Of a DNA stretch of 64,000 bases, positions 43,630-52,760 are shown piece by piece (position 1 is the first letter of the stretch; each line of letters starts with the position of its first letter). The position numbers were made by a program, and so were the translations under genes. Origin of the DNA: Ruminococcus flavefaciens FD-1. Its GTDB lineage: Bacteria > Bacillota > Clostridia > Oscillospirales > Ruminococcaceae. The stretch is taken from assembly GCA_000174895.1 (NCBI GenBank), contig ACOK01000111.1, positions 27,445 to 91,444 of the forward strand, written 5' to 3'. Under the pieces are notes generated by a model, which was given only the letters and a program-made list of their open reading frames with translations, did no database searches and was not told the DNA's origin.

Positions 43630-45069
43630 TTATTCCGGCTGCGACTTTATGAAGTCTTCCAGAGTTCCGGTGTAGCCCGTGGAGGTTTTGGCGTAGTAGG
43701 TGAGGATGGCTGTGGCATCTCGGCCGTCTACGATATCATCGCCGTTTACATCACCTAATGGGTGAGTTGTTACGGGCTGGGTGGTAGTGACAACTGATGT
43801 GGCGGTTGATGTAGTTGCAGTTGATGTTGTGGTGGTGTTTAAATCATCAATCAACTTAAATTTGATTCCATTATCATTTGCATATTTTTGCACAATTGAG
43901 TTTGGATAGCCATAAATAGTTCCTTGGAAGTCTTTAAACGTAGATTCCCAATATGGATCGCTTATAACACATTGTGGATTTCGAATTATAATAGAATTAA
44001 GATTACTGCATCCATAAAAAACGGCTGTTTTTATTTCGGTTACACTTTCAGGAAAATCAAGTTCAACTAAGTTTGTACAATTGGCAAAAGTTGAGTCATT
44101 TATTACACTTATTTTATTGGGGATTTGAACTTTTTCTAAATTTGTTGCTCCTAAAAAAGCGCAGGGGTATATTTTTTTCACACTATCAGGAATAATGTAT
44201 TCTTTAACTGAATTATCAATTGGATAATGTATTAAGGTTGTTCTATTTTTGTCGAATAAAATTCCGTTTTCACTGACAAAATAGGAATTATCATGTGACA
44301 CGTCTATTTTTGTGTTTTGACTGAAAATTTTACCTCCCTCAATATCTCCAATAATTCTTACATTTTTAGGAATGGTAATTGATTTTATATTATTGCATTC
44401 TACAAAAGCACAATTTTCAATATCTTGTAAGCTTTCAGGTAAAACAATTTGAGTTAATCCGGAGCTATCAAATGCGAATTCTCCAATAGAAGTAAGGTTG
44501 CTTGGAAGTTGTATTGTTTTTAAACTTGTACACCCCCCAAAAGCATCATGTCCTATTTCGGTGATGGTGTCTGGTATAATTATATTACTTAGATCGAAGC
44601 AAGAACTAAATAGTCCATCAGAAATAGAAGATAATTTTTGGGGGAGAACTATTTCTTTTAAATTACATCCTTCAAATGTATAAGAACCTATTGAAGTGAT
44701 TGAATCTGGTAATTTGATTTCTTCTAAATTTATACACATGGAAAAAGCACAATCACCAATTTGATTTATTGTGTTGGGCAATGAAACTATTTTTAAATTT
44801 TCAAGTCTGTCAAATTCGTGAACGCCAATATATGTTATGCCAGACTTAACTTCAATTTCTGTTATATTATTGCTAAAACTATTCCATGAATCAATAGCAT
44901 CATACATTTTTCCAGAACCAGAAATGGTTAATTTCCCGTTTCCGTCATACTTCCACGACGCATTATCTCCACATTTACCACTATTGACATTTTCTGCATA
45001 CACAGGCATAGCAGGAATCATACTTAAAGCAAGCACGGATGAAACAAGTTTGCTGAGAATTTTTTTCAT
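43630..45069 (-). CDS. secreted leucine-rich-repeat (BspA-type) protein with C-terminal half dockerin
   Basis: A 479-residue protein. A signal peptide is at 1-25 (LVSSVLALSMIPAMPVYA). An N-terminal zone (WKYDGNGKLTISGSGKM) and about ten LRR_5 repeats follow, with the pattern IxLPxSxxxIGxxAFxxCxxL (for example IKLPDSITSIGSYTFEGC). A Thr-rich linker then joins a dockerin-like calcium loop GDVNGDDIVDGRDATAIL (about 442-460) at the C-terminus. LRR_5 proteins act in adhesion or protein-protein contact at the cell surface. The single dockerin repeat resembles the one in the secreted protein at 22281, with the shared extension TYYAKTSTGY. Confidence 0.85.
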   Translation of the reverse strand: MKKILSKLVSSVLALSMIPAMPVYAENVNSGKCGDNASWKYDGNGKLTISGSGKMYDAIDSWNSFSNNITEIEVKSGITYIGVHEFDRLENLKIVSLPNTINQIGDCAFSMCINLEEIKLPDSITSIGSYTFEGCNLKEIVLPQKLSSISDGLFSSCFDLSNIIIPDTITEIGHDAFGGCTSLKTIQLPSNLTSIGEFAFDSSGLTQIVLPESLQDIENCAFVECNNIKSITIPKNVRIIGDIEGGKIFSQNTKIDVSHDNSYFVSENGILFDKNRTTLIHYPIDNSVKEYIIPDSVKKIYPCAFLGATNLEKVQIPNKISVINDSTFANCTNLVELDFPESVTEIKTAVFYGCSNLNSIIIRNPQCVISDPYWESTFKDFQGTIYGYPNSIVQKYANDNGIKFKLIDDLNTTTTSTATTSTATSVVTTTQPVTTHPLGDVNGDDIVDGRDATAILTYYAKTSTGYTGTLEDFIKSQPE

Positions 45070-45133
45070 AAGATAACCTCCCTAAAAGACATAAAGGCAA
45101 AATGAATAAAATATACCGATATGGCATATTAAT

Positions 45134-45154
45134 ATTATACCATAATGGTATAAT
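45134..45154. promoter_or_regulatory. palindromic operator upstream of the XRE gene
   Basis: ATTATACCAT (45134-45143) and ATGGTATAAT (45145-45154) form a perfect inverted repeat. It covers the likely -10 region of the regulator gene and probably allows autoregulation. Confidence 0.65.
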
Positions 45155-45176
45155 TGAATCAAGGGGGAAATTATGA

Positions 45177-45383
45177 ATGAGATTAAAAGAATTAAGGAAA
45201 AAGAAACACATGACACAACAGCGACTTGCTATTGAACTGAACATGAGCCAGAACACTATAAGCAGATACGAAACAGGCGAACGTGAAGCCGACTACAAAA
45301 CTCTCATTCTCATTGCCGATTATTTTCAGGTCTCCATTGACTACCTCCTCGAACGAACCGACGATCCACGATTCTATAAATAA
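45177..45383 (+). CDS. XRE-family transcriptional regulator
   Basis: A 68-residue HTH_3 protein (MRLKELRKKKHMTQQRLAIELNM, recognition helix SQNTISRYETGERE) with the tail ADYFQVSIDYLLERTDD. ATG at 45177 follows GGGGGAA. The reading frame beginning three bases earlier in another frame (ATGAATGAG) is not the repressor. Divergent from the LRR gene across a perfect palindrome. Confidence 0.85.
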   Translation: MRLKELRKKKHMTQQRLAIELNMSQNTISRYETGEREADYKTLILIADYFQVSIDYLLERTDDPRFYK

Positions 45384-45385
45384 AA

Positions 45386-45416
45386 AGTGTGCAGTTTACG
45401 AAATAAACCGCACACT
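45386..45416. terminator. bidirectional terminator
   Basis: The stem AGTGTGCAGTTTA/TAAACCGCACACT (one wobble) is followed by ATTTTTATG, between two convergent genes. Confidence 0.75.
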
Positions 45417-45420
45417 ATTT

Positions 45421-45798
45421 TTATGCTTTCTTTTTTCTATAAAGCCATATCCCTGCCACAGTCACCACCGTTCCTGCCAGATAGCAGATAAGGTCAGCCG
45501 GGGCGAAGCTGGTGCCGATGATGGTGCGGAGTACGGGGCTTTTTATCCCCAGCACATCCACGATGCGGAACTTTTGCAGCAGTTCCACGAAAAACGCAAA
45601 TATCAGCGAACCCACCGCCACTTTGTACGAACCGAACCTGCCGCCGAGAATTATCTGTGCAAGGCAGTACACCGCCCACATGACGATAACATCCCCGATA
45701 TAAGGGCGGACGAGATTATCGTGGACGAACAGGGCTATGCAGGTCTCCACAGCGAATATGGCGATGAATATTATAATGTAAGGCAGCCGCTTTTTCAT
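45421..45798 (-). CDS. DUF2809-like membrane protein
   Basis: A 125-residue protein with four hydrophobic helices. Motifs IGDVIVMWAVYCLAQIILG, FVELLQKFRIVD and APADLICYLAGTVV resemble the DUF2809/VanZ-like membrane families. Its start overlaps the hydF stop by four bases, so it is the second gene of the hydF operon. Function unknown. Confidence 0.65.
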   Translation of the reverse strand: MKKRLPYIIIFIAIFAVETCIALFVHDNLVRPYIGDVIVMWAVYCLAQIILGGRFGSYKVAVGSLIFAFFVELLQKFRIVDVLGIKSPVLRTIIGTSFAPADLICYLAGTVVTVAGIWLYRKKKA

Positions 45799-46994
45799 TC
45801 CGCCATCTCCGCAAGGTGTGGGAATACGCCGAGGCTGCGCCTGAGTATGCCGTTCATAATTGCCAGTGCTATGCCGTAGTTGGTGAAAGGAACTCCCTGA
45901 TCTTCGGCATTTTTCCGCCTGTAGACCATCTCACGCTCGTTCAGCATACAGCCTCCGCAGTGGATGACCAGCTTGTAAGGGGAGAGGTCCTCGGGAAATT
46001 CCCGTCCCGACGAAAGGGCGATATTTATCGCTTTGCCCGTGGTCTTTTTCAGCAGTGCAGGCAGCTTGACGCTTCCGATATCGCCGCACTGACGGTGATG
46101 AGTACAGCCCTCCGAGATAAGAACAGTGTCGCCGTCCTGCAAGGTCTTTATGGCAGCTGCGCCCTTTACCGCAGTTTCAAGGAAGCCTTTGTACCGTGCC
46201 ATGAGGATGGAGAATGAAGTGAGAGGTATATCCTCGGGGACTATCCTGCTGACCATTCCGAAAGCCTGACTGTCGGTTATCACCATGCGTGGCTTTGTTC
46301 CCAGTTTAGCCAGTGTTTCTGCCAGTTGAGTCTCCTTTGTGACGATGTTGACGGCGTTGGCATCGAGGATGTCACGTATCGCCTGCACCTGCGGAAGTAT
46401 CATGCGTCCTTTCGGTGCGCTTTCGTCTATGGGAGTTACCAGCACCACAAGGTCGCCTTCGCTGAGAAGGTCGCCCACAAGCACCTTTTCCTCGCCCTGA
46501 CGCTTTGTCATGTGCGCCATCATTTCTTTCAGCTCGTGTATATTCTCACGACAGACCGCACTTACCGATATTTCGCCCTCTTTGCAGTCTGCCTTCGGTG
46601 CGATGTCGGACTTGTTGTAGACCGTGATGTAGGGGATGTCCTTCTCCTTGAAAATGCCGATAAGCTGTTTGTCGGTATCGGAAAGGCCTGTGGAGTTGTC
46701 CACGATGAGGACCGCTAAATCAGTGCGGTTGAGTATCTGCTTAGTCTTGCGGACACGCATTTCACCGAGAGTTCCCACATCGTCGAAGCCGGGAGTGTCG
46801 ATTATCACAACAGGGCCCAGAGGGAGAAGCTCCATAGCCTTTGTGACGGGGTCTGTGGTGGTTCCCTTAACGTCGGAAACTACGGATAATTCCTGACCTG
46901 TGACAGCGTTGACCACGCTGGATTTGCCTGCATTTCTCCGTCCGAAAAAGCCGATGTGGATTCTCTCGGATGACGGGGTATCGTTCAAACTCAT
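45795..46994 (-). CDS. hydF: [FeFe]-hydrogenase H-cluster maturation GTPase HydF
   Basis: A 399-residue protein. The N-terminal GTPase domain has G1 GFFGRRNAGKSSVVNA, G2 KGTTTDPV, G3 DTPGFDD and G4 YNKSDI. The C-terminal domain carries the [4Fe-4S] motif CTHHRQCGD plus HCGGCMLNE (CxHx~50HCxxC). HydF is the scaffold on which HydE and HydG build the di-iron subcluster for transfer to hydrogenase, so the organism makes H2 or uses it. The preferred start is ATG at 46994 (MSLNDTP), with AAAGGATT just before. HydE and HydG are not in the window. Confidence 0.95.
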   Translation of the reverse strand: MSLNDTPSSERIHIGFFGRRNAGKSSVVNAVTGQELSVVSDVKGTTTDPVTKAMELLPLGPVVIIDTPGFDDVGTLGEMRVRKTKQILNRTDLAVLIVDNSTGLSDTDKQLIGIFKEKDIPYITVYNKSDIAPKADCKEGEISVSAVCRENIHELKEMMAHMTKRQGEEKVLVGDLLSEGDLVVLVTPIDESAPKGRMILPQVQAIRDILDANAVNIVTKETQLAETLAKLGTKPRMVITDSQAFGMVSRIVPEDIPLTSFSILMARYKGFLETAVKGAAAIKTLQDGDTVLISEGCTHHRQCGDIGSVKLPALLKKTTGKAINIALSSGREFPEDLSPYKLVIHCGGCMLNEREMVYRRKNAEDQGVPFTNYGIALAIMNGILRRSLGVFPHLAEMAE

Positions 46995-47097
46995 ATTTAT
47001 CAATCCTTTTTAACTGTTAGCATTAGCTTTGCAGGGACGCACAAGGTGTGCTCCTGCAATTCAACTGTTTTCGTTTGCCGACTGTGCTGCTGCCGTA

Positions 47098-47499
47098 TCA
47101 TAATGAAATGATGCAGAATAAAGCGGTCAGAAGCAGACAGACAGTGCAATCTTTAGCGGCATCCTTGAAGGACATATGCTTTTTGAAAATGCGTGTTCCC
47201 ATTGCAATTGCGGCAGGCAGCAGCATTGCAAGAAAAGCCGCCCAGTGAACTAAAAATAAATGTGCATATAAATACAATGCAATAAAGATAAGAAGAAGTG
47301 TGCGGGCTTGCTTTTTCATTTCGTCTTTTTTCAGTTCTTTTTGCGCTTTTAATGCCTCTGCTTCTGCAAGTATGTTCTCTGTCTCTCTGATTGCGTCAGA
47401 GTAGTTTCGTTCCAGTGTCAGTGGTAAAGGAGCATCTTCGCCCGGAATAAGCGGTTCAAGCTGAGGCAGGTTATTATCAGCGATATAATTTTCTTCCAT
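47098..47499 (-). CDS. small membrane protein of unknown function
   Basis: A 133-residue protein. An acidic N-terminus, a coiled-coil-like helix (TENILAEAEALKAQKELKKDEMKKQ) and two or three C-terminal membrane helices (LLLIFIALYLYAHLFLVHWAAF and LLLTALFCIISL) are seen. AATGGAAGA precedes the ATG. No family recognised. Lies upstream of hydF on the same strand with a 100-base gap. Confidence 0.6.
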   Translation of the reverse strand: MEENYIADNNLPQLEPLIPGEDAPLPLTLERNYSDAIRETENILAEAEALKAQKELKKDEMKKQARTLLLIFIALYLYAHLFLVHWAAFLAMLLPAAIAMGTRIFKKHMSFKDAAKDCTVCLLLTALFCIISL

Positions 47500-47530
47500 T
47501 TCAGTTCACTCCATTCTGTAAGAATAATAT

Positions 47531-47561
47531 AAAGCCGCAGAACACAATAGTCTGCGGCTTT
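47531..47561. terminator. terminator upstream of the membrane gene
   Basis: A perfect AAAGCCGCAGA/TCTGCGGCTTT stem with T-rich flank. Confidence 0.65.
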
Positions 47562-47599
47562 ATTATAACATATATATAAATATTCTGCAAGCACATTTT

Positions 47600-47812
47600 T
47601 GCAGGGACGGCCAATGGCCGTCCTCGGATAACCGAACACACATGATCAATAAATCGTTCATGTAATAAAAATGAAAAGGGCGCTCTCCCTCGGCCACCAA
47701 AATAATTCTATATTAAATCTGGCTTTATCAACAGACTGAGGGCGCACACTGTGCGCCCCTACACAATAACGAAACACGCAAAATATACGGGCTGATGCCA
47801 ACATCAGCCCGT
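47600..47812. repeat. CCCTAC-type palindromes between operons
   Basis: Contains GGGACGGCCAATGGCCGTCC (47603-47622), a degenerate GCGCTCTCCC copy, TGCGCCCCTAC and GGGCTGATGCCAACATCAGCCC. No gene is present. Confidence 0.5.
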
Positions 47813-47844
47813 ATAATACATTATATATTTTCAGCGTTTATTCT

Positions 47845-48064
47845 GCAGGCGCTATATTAACAAGCCGTCGAGCGACCTGAAACTCATCGCTTTGGAAGAA
47901 GTAAGCGAGTTTACGAGCGAATCGTGATTGCGCTCTGCTCGCTCAGCTATAAAAATATTTTGCAAGCGCTATATTAACAAGCCGTCGAGCGACCTGAAAC
48001 TCATCGCTTTGAAAGAAGTAAGCGAGTTTACGAGCGAATCGTGAAATGCGCTCTGCTCGCTCAG
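47845..48064. repeat. 117-base tandem direct repeat
   Basis: Two copies of a ~100-base unit (starting GCGCTATATTAACAAGCC at 47849 and 47966, ending at CTCTGCTCGCTCAG) differ at a few bases. The second overlaps the last bases of the malic enzyme gene. Each contains AGCGAGT/GAGCGAA-type internal symmetry. Confidence 0.75.
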
Positions 48065-49236
48065 CAGCGTGCTACGCCTGTATCCTTGGCTGCCTGTGCA
48101 ACTGCCTTAGCTACTGCCTGAGCAACTGTCTTGTCAAGTGCGCTTGGGATGATGTAGTCTGCGCTGAGCTTGTCGTCTGTTACGAATGAAGCGATAGCCT
48201 TTGCAGCTGCGATCTTCATTTCGTCGTTGATATCGCTTGCACGTACATCAAGAGCACCACGGAAGATACCGGGGAATGCAAGCACGTTGTTGATCTGGTT
48301 CGGGAAGTCGCTTCTGCCTGTACCAACAACTGCTGCGCCTGCTGCCTTAGCTTCGTCAGGCATGATCTCAGGTGTAGGATTAGCCATCGGGAAGATGATA
48401 GGATCCTTAGCCATTGACTTTACCATCTCAGGTGTTACGCATCCGGGAGCAGATACACCGATGAATACATCAGCGCCCTTGATAACTTCTTCAAGGCTGC
48501 CCTTTCTCATCTGCTGGTTTGTTATCTCAGCCATTTCGTCCTTCACTGGGTTCATGCCCTCAGGTCTGCCCTTGTAGATAGCGCCGTTTCTGTCGCAGAG
48601 AACAACGTCCTTCAGACCCATGGAGATGAGGAGCTTGATGATAGCGATACCTGCTGCGCCTGCACCGCTTGTTACGACTCTGATCTCGTCCAGCTTCTTG
48701 CCGACTACCTTGAGAGCGTTGAGCATAGCTGCGAGAGTTACAACAGCTGTACCGTGCTGGTCATCGTGGAAGATCGGGATATCGCAGCATTCCTTGAGCT
48801 GCTTTTCGATCTCGAAGCATCTCGGAGCGGAGATATCCTCAAGGTTTACGCCGCCGAATGAGCCTGCGAGGAGCTTAACTGTATTTACGATGTCGCTTAC
48901 TTCCTTTGAACGAACACAGAGCGGGATAGCGTCAACGTCGCCGAAAGCCTTGAACAGAGCGCACTTGCCTTCCATAACAGGCATACCTGCCTCAGGTCCG
49001 ATATCGCCGAGACCGAGAACAGCTGTACCGTCGGTAACAACTGCAACCAGGTTTGAACGTCTTGTAAGCTCATAGCTCTTGTTTACATCCTTCTGTATCT
49101 CGAGGCATGGCTGAGCAACGCCGGGAGTATAAGCGAGAGAAAGATCATCTCTTGTTTCGAGGGGAGCACGGCAGATAACTTCGATCTTGCCTTCCCATTC
49201 GTAGTGCTTTTTCAGTGATTCTTCTGCGTAATTCAT
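48061..49236 (-). CDS. NAD(P)-dependent malic enzyme (malate dehydrogenase, oxaloacetate-decarboxylating)
   Basis: A 391-residue protein of the bacterial short malic-enzyme type. SLAYTPGVAQPCLEI and TDGTAVLGLGDIGPEAGMPVMEGKCALFKAFGDVDAIPLC hold the catalytic Tyr and Lys. FHDDQHGTAVV holds metal-binding Asp residues, GAGAAGIAI is the nucleotide fold and FPMANPTPEI is conserved. It converts malate to pyruvate and CO2 with NAD(P)H formation. ATG at 49236 follows AAAGGAATT. It is followed by the tandem repeat and preceded by a lactate dehydrogenase gene on the same strand, a fermentation pairing around pyruvate. Confidence 0.92.
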   Translation of the reverse strand: MNYAEESLKKHYEWEGKIEVICRAPLETRDDLSLAYTPGVAQPCLEIQKDVNKSYELTRRSNLVAVVTDGTAVLGLGDIGPEAGMPVMEGKCALFKAFGDVDAIPLCVRSKEVSDIVNTVKLLAGSFGGVNLEDISAPRCFEIEKQLKECCDIPIFHDDQHGTAVVTLAAMLNALKVVGKKLDEIRVVTSGAGAAGIAIIKLLISMGLKDVVLCDRNGAIYKGRPEGMNPVKDEMAEITNQQMRKGSLEEVIKGADVFIGVSAPGCVTPEMVKSMAKDPIIFPMANPTPEIMPDEAKAAGAAVVGTGRSDFPNQINNVLAFPGIFRGALDVRASDINDEMKIAAAKAIASFVTDDKLSADYIIPSALDKTVAQAVAKAVAQAAKDTGVARC

Positions 49237-49421
49237 GATGGGGAATTCCTTTCTGATCATTGATCAATGTTTCATAAAATATTTAAAGGGAACGCCGTGG
49301 CGTTCCCTGAATCCCGAATTATTATCGGAAATAGTGCCGGCCGGCGAAAGCAGATTATCGTTAACGGACAGAGTAAGCGGATTAACGTGCGTAACGTGAC
49401 CGCCGGCGAAGGTGTCTCCGC

Positions 49422-50453
49422 TCAGAACTGGATCTGGTCGATAACTGCTCTGAGAGCCTTTGCACTTGCACGGAGCTTCTCTATCTCTTCTTCTGTCATC
49501 TTTGGTGATACTTCTCTTTCGATACCGTTTGAACCGATAACACATGGAAGGCTGAGGCATACGTCGTCGATGCCGTACTTGCCGTTCATCATTGTTGAAA
49601 CAGTGATGATGTTGTTGGAGTCACGGAGAATGCTGTCGCAGATCTTGTTTACGCTCATAGCGATAGCGTAGAAAGTTGCGCCCTTTCTCTTGATAACTTC
49701 AGCGCCTGCTGTACGTACTTCAGTGATGATCTCTTCTTCGTCAAGGTCAGCGTGATCCTGGTCAGCGCAGTACTCTTCCATAGGGATACCTGCGATATTT
49801 GTCAGTGACCATGGGATGAATGAAGAATCACCGTGCTCACCGAATACGTAAGCGTGGATGCTGTTAGGGCTGAGGCCTACGTGGTCGCCGATGATTGAAC
49901 GGAGTCTTGAAGTATCGAGAGCTGTACCCGAACCGATTACCTGATTAGGTGAAAGGTCTGTACACTTCAGGATAGTATAAGTAAGGATATCAACAGGGTT
50001 GCTGACAACAACGTATATTGCATCAGGAGCGTACTTGGCTATCTGAGGCATAACTTCCTTGATGATATTAACGTTTATCTGAGCAAGGTCAAGACGTGTC
50101 TGGCCGGGCTTTCTTGCGATACCGAGTGTAACAACAACGATATCCGAACCCTTTGCGTCTTCGTACTCGCCGTCGAAAACCTCAACGTTCTCACCGAATG
50201 AAACGCCCTGACGGATATCCATAGCTTCGCCCTTTGCCTTAGCCTTGTTGATGTCAACGAGAACGATGTCTGAGCAGGTGCCAGCTACAGCGAATGTATA
50301 AGCAATAGAAGCGCCGACATTGCCTGCGCCGAGTATAGTTATCTTTGTACCATTAAGACTTTTCTCTCCCCATTGATAGAGCCTCCATAAAGAAAGATTA
50401 TCCGCACTATAAATACAAATGCCCTGTACTGACGAACAGGTCTGCGGACCCAT
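49422..50453 (-). CDS. ldh: L-lactate dehydrogenase (start region disturbed)
   Basis: The body matches L-lactate dehydrogenase: nucleotide fold KITILGAGNVGASIAY, RKPGQTRLDL (substrate Arg), NPVDILTY, GTALDTSRLRS and the catalytic FGEHGDSSFIPWS. It reduces pyruvate to lactate with NADH. The frame is open to an ATG at 50453, which has no ribosome site and would be leaderless. A good ribosome site (GGGGAGAG) with ATG at 50353 is one base out of frame. One extra base near 50347 would give MVTKITILG, the expected start. So there is either a frameshift at the 5' end or a start I have not recognised. Confidence 0.88.
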   Translation of the reverse strand: MGPQTCSSVQGICIYSADNLSLWRLYQWGEKSLNGTKITILGAGNVGASIAYTFAVAGTCSDIVLVDINKAKAKGEAMDIRQGVSFGENVEVFDGEYEDAKGSDIVVVTLGIARKPGQTRLDLAQINVNIIKEVMPQIAKYAPDAIYVVVSNPVDILTYTILKCTDLSPNQVIGSGTALDTSRLRSIIGDHVGLSPNSIHAYVFGEHGDSSFIPWSLTNIAGIPMEEYCADQDHADLDEEEIITEVRTAGAEVIKRKGATFYAIAMSVNKICDSILRDSNNIITVSTMMNGKYGIDDVCLSLPCVIGSNGIEREVSPKMTEEEIEKLRASAKALRAVIDQIQF

Positions 50454-50462
50454 ATACTACAT

Positions 50463-50491
50463 ATTATAAACGCAGGCGGAAAAAAACGCAA
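50463..50491 (-). promoter_or_regulatory. possible ldh promoter
   Basis: Minus strand TTGCGT (50491-50486), 17 bases, TATAAT (50468-50463). The -35 is weak. A transcript from here would have a leader of about 105 bases to the expected ldh start. Confidence 0.4.
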
Positions 50492-50651
50492 GAAAAACGG
50501 GAAATTTAAAATCAAAATCGTAATATCATACAAAACGCAGTAATTATCAACACCGTTTTTATTCGTTATTATGGGGCATTTCAGCAAAATCAGCGAGTGA
50601 GGGTATTTATAAGGCTAACAATATGAACGGAAGTCGGAATGTTATAGAAAA

Positions 50652-50705
50652 TGAATAATATACAGCTAATCGAGAATATTCTGCCTTAAAATGAATATTT
50701 ATGCA
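50652..50705. promoter_or_regulatory. two ARG-box-like ArgR sites upstream of argG
   Basis: TGAATAATATACA (50652-50664) and TGAATATTTATGCA (50692-50705) fit the Gram-positive ARG box TGAATWWWWATTCA with one or two mismatches and lie just above the promoter. They predict arginine repression. Confidence 0.5.
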
Positions 50706-50712
50706 AAAACCC

Positions 50713-50740
50713 TTGACATTATTTTCTTGCGGTGTATAAT
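50713..50740 (+). promoter_or_regulatory. argG promoter
   Basis: TTGACA (50713-50718), 16-base spacer, TATAAT (50735-50740), with AGGAGG before the argG ATG at 50799. Confidence 0.75.
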
Positions 50741-50798
50741 AGTTATATCACGCAAATCCACGTCTGTAACGGACGTTTAATATCAGGAGGTAATTACA

Positions 50799-52034
50799 AT
50801 GGCTAACAAAAAAGACATCAAAAAGGTAGTTCTCGCATATTCAGGCGGTCTGGATACATCTATTATTATTCCATGGCTCAAGGAAAACTATAACAACCCT
50901 GAGATCATCGCTGTTTCAGGCGACGTAGGACAGGGCACAGAGCTGGACGGCCTTGAGGAAAAGGCTATCAAGACAGGCGCTTCAAAGCTTATCGTTGCTG
51001 ACCTGAAGGAAGAATTCATCCAGGATTACGTTTACCCTACAGTACAGGCAGGCGCAATCTATGAGAACAGATATATGCTCGGTACTTCATTCGCTCGTCC
51101 TATCATCGCTAAGAGAATCGCTGAGATCGCTCTTGAAGAAGGTGCTGACGCTATCTGCCACGGCTGCACAGGCAAGGGCAACGACCAGGTAAGATTCGAG
51201 CTTGCTATCAAGGCTTTCGCTCCTGAGATGCAGATCATCGCTCCATGGAGAGAATGGGACATCAAGAGCCGTGACGAGGAGATCGACTACGCTGAGGCTC
51301 ACAACATCCCTCTGAAGATAAGCCGTGAGACTAACTACTCAAAGGATAAGAACATCTGGCACCTTTCACACGAAGGTCTCGACCTCGAGGATCCTGCAAA
51401 CGAGCCACAGTACGAAAAGAAGGGCTTCCTCGAAATGGGCGTATCACCTATCGATGCTCCTGACAAGCCAACTTACATCACTCTCCACTTCGAGAAGGGC
51501 GTTCCTACTCAGCTGGACGGCAAGACACTCAACGGCGTTGAGATGGTTTCTGCTCTCAACAAGCTGGGCGGCGAAAACGGTATCGGTCTTGCTGATCTCG
51601 TTGAGAACCGTCTCGTTGGTATGAAGTCAAGAGGCGTTTACGAGACTCCCGGCGGCGCTATCCTTTACCACGCTCACGAAGTTCTCGAGACAATCTGCCT
51701 CGACAAGGAAACTGCACGTATCAAGCAGTACCTCAGCATCAAGTTCGCTGACATCGTTTACAACGGCCAGTGGTACACACCTCTCCGTGAAGCTATGAGC
51801 GCTTTCGTTTCAAAGACTCAGGAGAGAGTTACAGGCGACGTTAAGCTCAAGCTTTACAAGGGCAACATCATCAACGCAGGCGTTACTTCACCATACACAC
51901 TCTATGATGAGGAAGTTGCTACATTCGATGAGGATGAGGTTTACAACCAGGCTGACGCAGCAGGCTTCATCAACCTCTTCGGTCTCCCGATAAAGGTTAG
52001 AGCTCAGCTGGACAAGAAGAGAAACAACAAGTAA
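50799..52034 (+). CDS. argG: argininosuccinate synthase
   Basis: A 411-residue protein. The ATP-pyrophosphatase P-loop AYSGGLDTS is at residues 13-21, and [24 protein letters not shown] and APWREW follow. It joins citrulline and aspartate using ATP to give argininosuccinate, the step before ArgH. It has its own promoter with ARG-box-like sites. Base composition and codon use are GC-richer and uniform, typical of a highly expressed core gene. Confidence 0.97.
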   Translation: MANKKDIKKVVLAYSGGLDTSIIIPWLKENYNNPEIIAVSGDVGQGTELDGLEEKAIKTGASKLIVADLKEEFIQDYVYPTVQAGAIYENRYMLGTSFARPIIAKRIAEIALEEGADAICHGCTGKGNDQVRFELAIKAFAPEMQIIAPWREWDIKSRDEEIDYAEAHNIPLKISRETNYSKDKNIWHLSHEGLDLEDPANEPQYEKKGFLEMGVSPIDAPDKPTYITLHFEKGVPTQLDGKTLNGVEMVSALNKLGGENGIGLADLVENRLVGMKSRGVYETPGGAILYHAHEVLETICLDKETARIKQYLSIKFADIVYNGQWYTPLREAMSAFVSKTQERVTGDVKLKLYKGNIINAGVTSPYTLYDEEVATFDEDEVYNQADAAGFINLFGLPIKVRAQLDKKRNNK

Positions 52035-52070
52035 TTCTCTTTAAGCCGAAATATAAGTATATATCAGTTT

Positions 52071-52097
52071 CAGGCAGGGGAGCCTTTCTCCTGCCTG
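52071..52097 (+). terminator. hairpin after argG
   Basis: The stem CAGGCAGG/CCTGCCTG lies 36 bases after the stop. The AT-rich stretch that follows (TGCATGAT-type repeats, 52115-52195) has no gene. Confidence 0.5.
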
Positions 52098-52205
52098 TTA
52101 CGATTTAATAGAATGCATGATTCATAATGCATGATGCATAATTAAACTGAATGAATAATTATGAATTGAGCATTATGGATCATGAATTGAAAAAGGGGTG
52201 AGAAT

Positions 52206-52622
52206 GTGGTAAAGATAAGGCTTATGACCATAAATGACTGGGACGGAGTTGCCAGAGTATGGGAAAACCATGAAGGAACCAACCCTGTTGACGACAGTGA
52301 GGAAGGCTTCACAAGATACCTTAAACGCAATCCCACAACAAGCTTTGTTGCCGTGGACGGCGAAAGGATAGTCGGAACTATACTTGCAGGTCACGACGGT
52401 CGAAGAGGTATCTTTCACCATGTTTCCATCATTCCCGAATACCGTAAGCAGGGCATAGGCAGGATGCTGGTGGAAAGCGCTATGGAGGCTCTCAGAAAAG
52501 AGGGCATACAGAAAGTGCTTCTGGTAGTGTTCAACGATAATGAAAACGGTAATCAGTTCTGGGAGCATATGGGCTTCACAGAGCGTACCGACCTTGTTTA
52601 CCGCAATAAATATGTTAAATGA
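52206..52622 (+). CDS. GNAT-family N-acetyltransferase
   Basis: A 138-residue protein with the GNAT fold: beta strand KIRLMTINDWDGVARVWEN, the acetyl-CoA loop HHVSIIPEYRKQGIGRMLVESAMEAL (R/Q-x-x-G-x-G/A pattern QGIGRM) and the C-terminal strand VLLVVFNDNENGNQFWEHMGF. Substrate unknown. GTG at 52206 follows GGGGTG; no ATG is in frame near it. It sits inside the arginine cluster. Acetylation chemistry is central to ornithine synthesis, but its length and motifs do not match ArgA, so a direct arg role is not claimed. Confidence 0.82.
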   Translation: MVKIRLMTINDWDGVARVWENHEGTNPVDDSEEGFTRYLKRNPTTSFVAVDGERIVGTILAGHDGRRGIFHHVSIIPEYRKQGIGRMLVESAMEALRKEGIQKVLLVVFNDNENGNQFWEHMGFTERTDLVYRNKYVK

Positions 52623-52745
52623 CCGACTGAAGGGGCGCACAGTGTTCGCCCTCAGTGAACGTATAAATTTCGGGCGGATGATATCCGCCCCTACAGAATA
52701 TTCTGTTATGACGGAACGCCGGGGGCGGCGTTCCCTACAATAATT
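52620..52745. repeat. CCCTAC-type palindromes before argH
   Basis: GGGCGGATGATATCCGCCC followed by CTACA, and GGAACGCC...GGCGTTCC followed by CTACA, lie directly upstream of the argH ribosome site. Confidence 0.55.
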
Positions 52746-52760
52746 AAGGAGAAATAAACT

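Noticed and set aside
52206..52622. Assigning the GNAT protein as ArgA
   Set aside because: The length and motifs fit a general GNAT. ArgJ already supplies acetyl transfer. No amino-acid-kinase-like or ArgA-specific region is seen.
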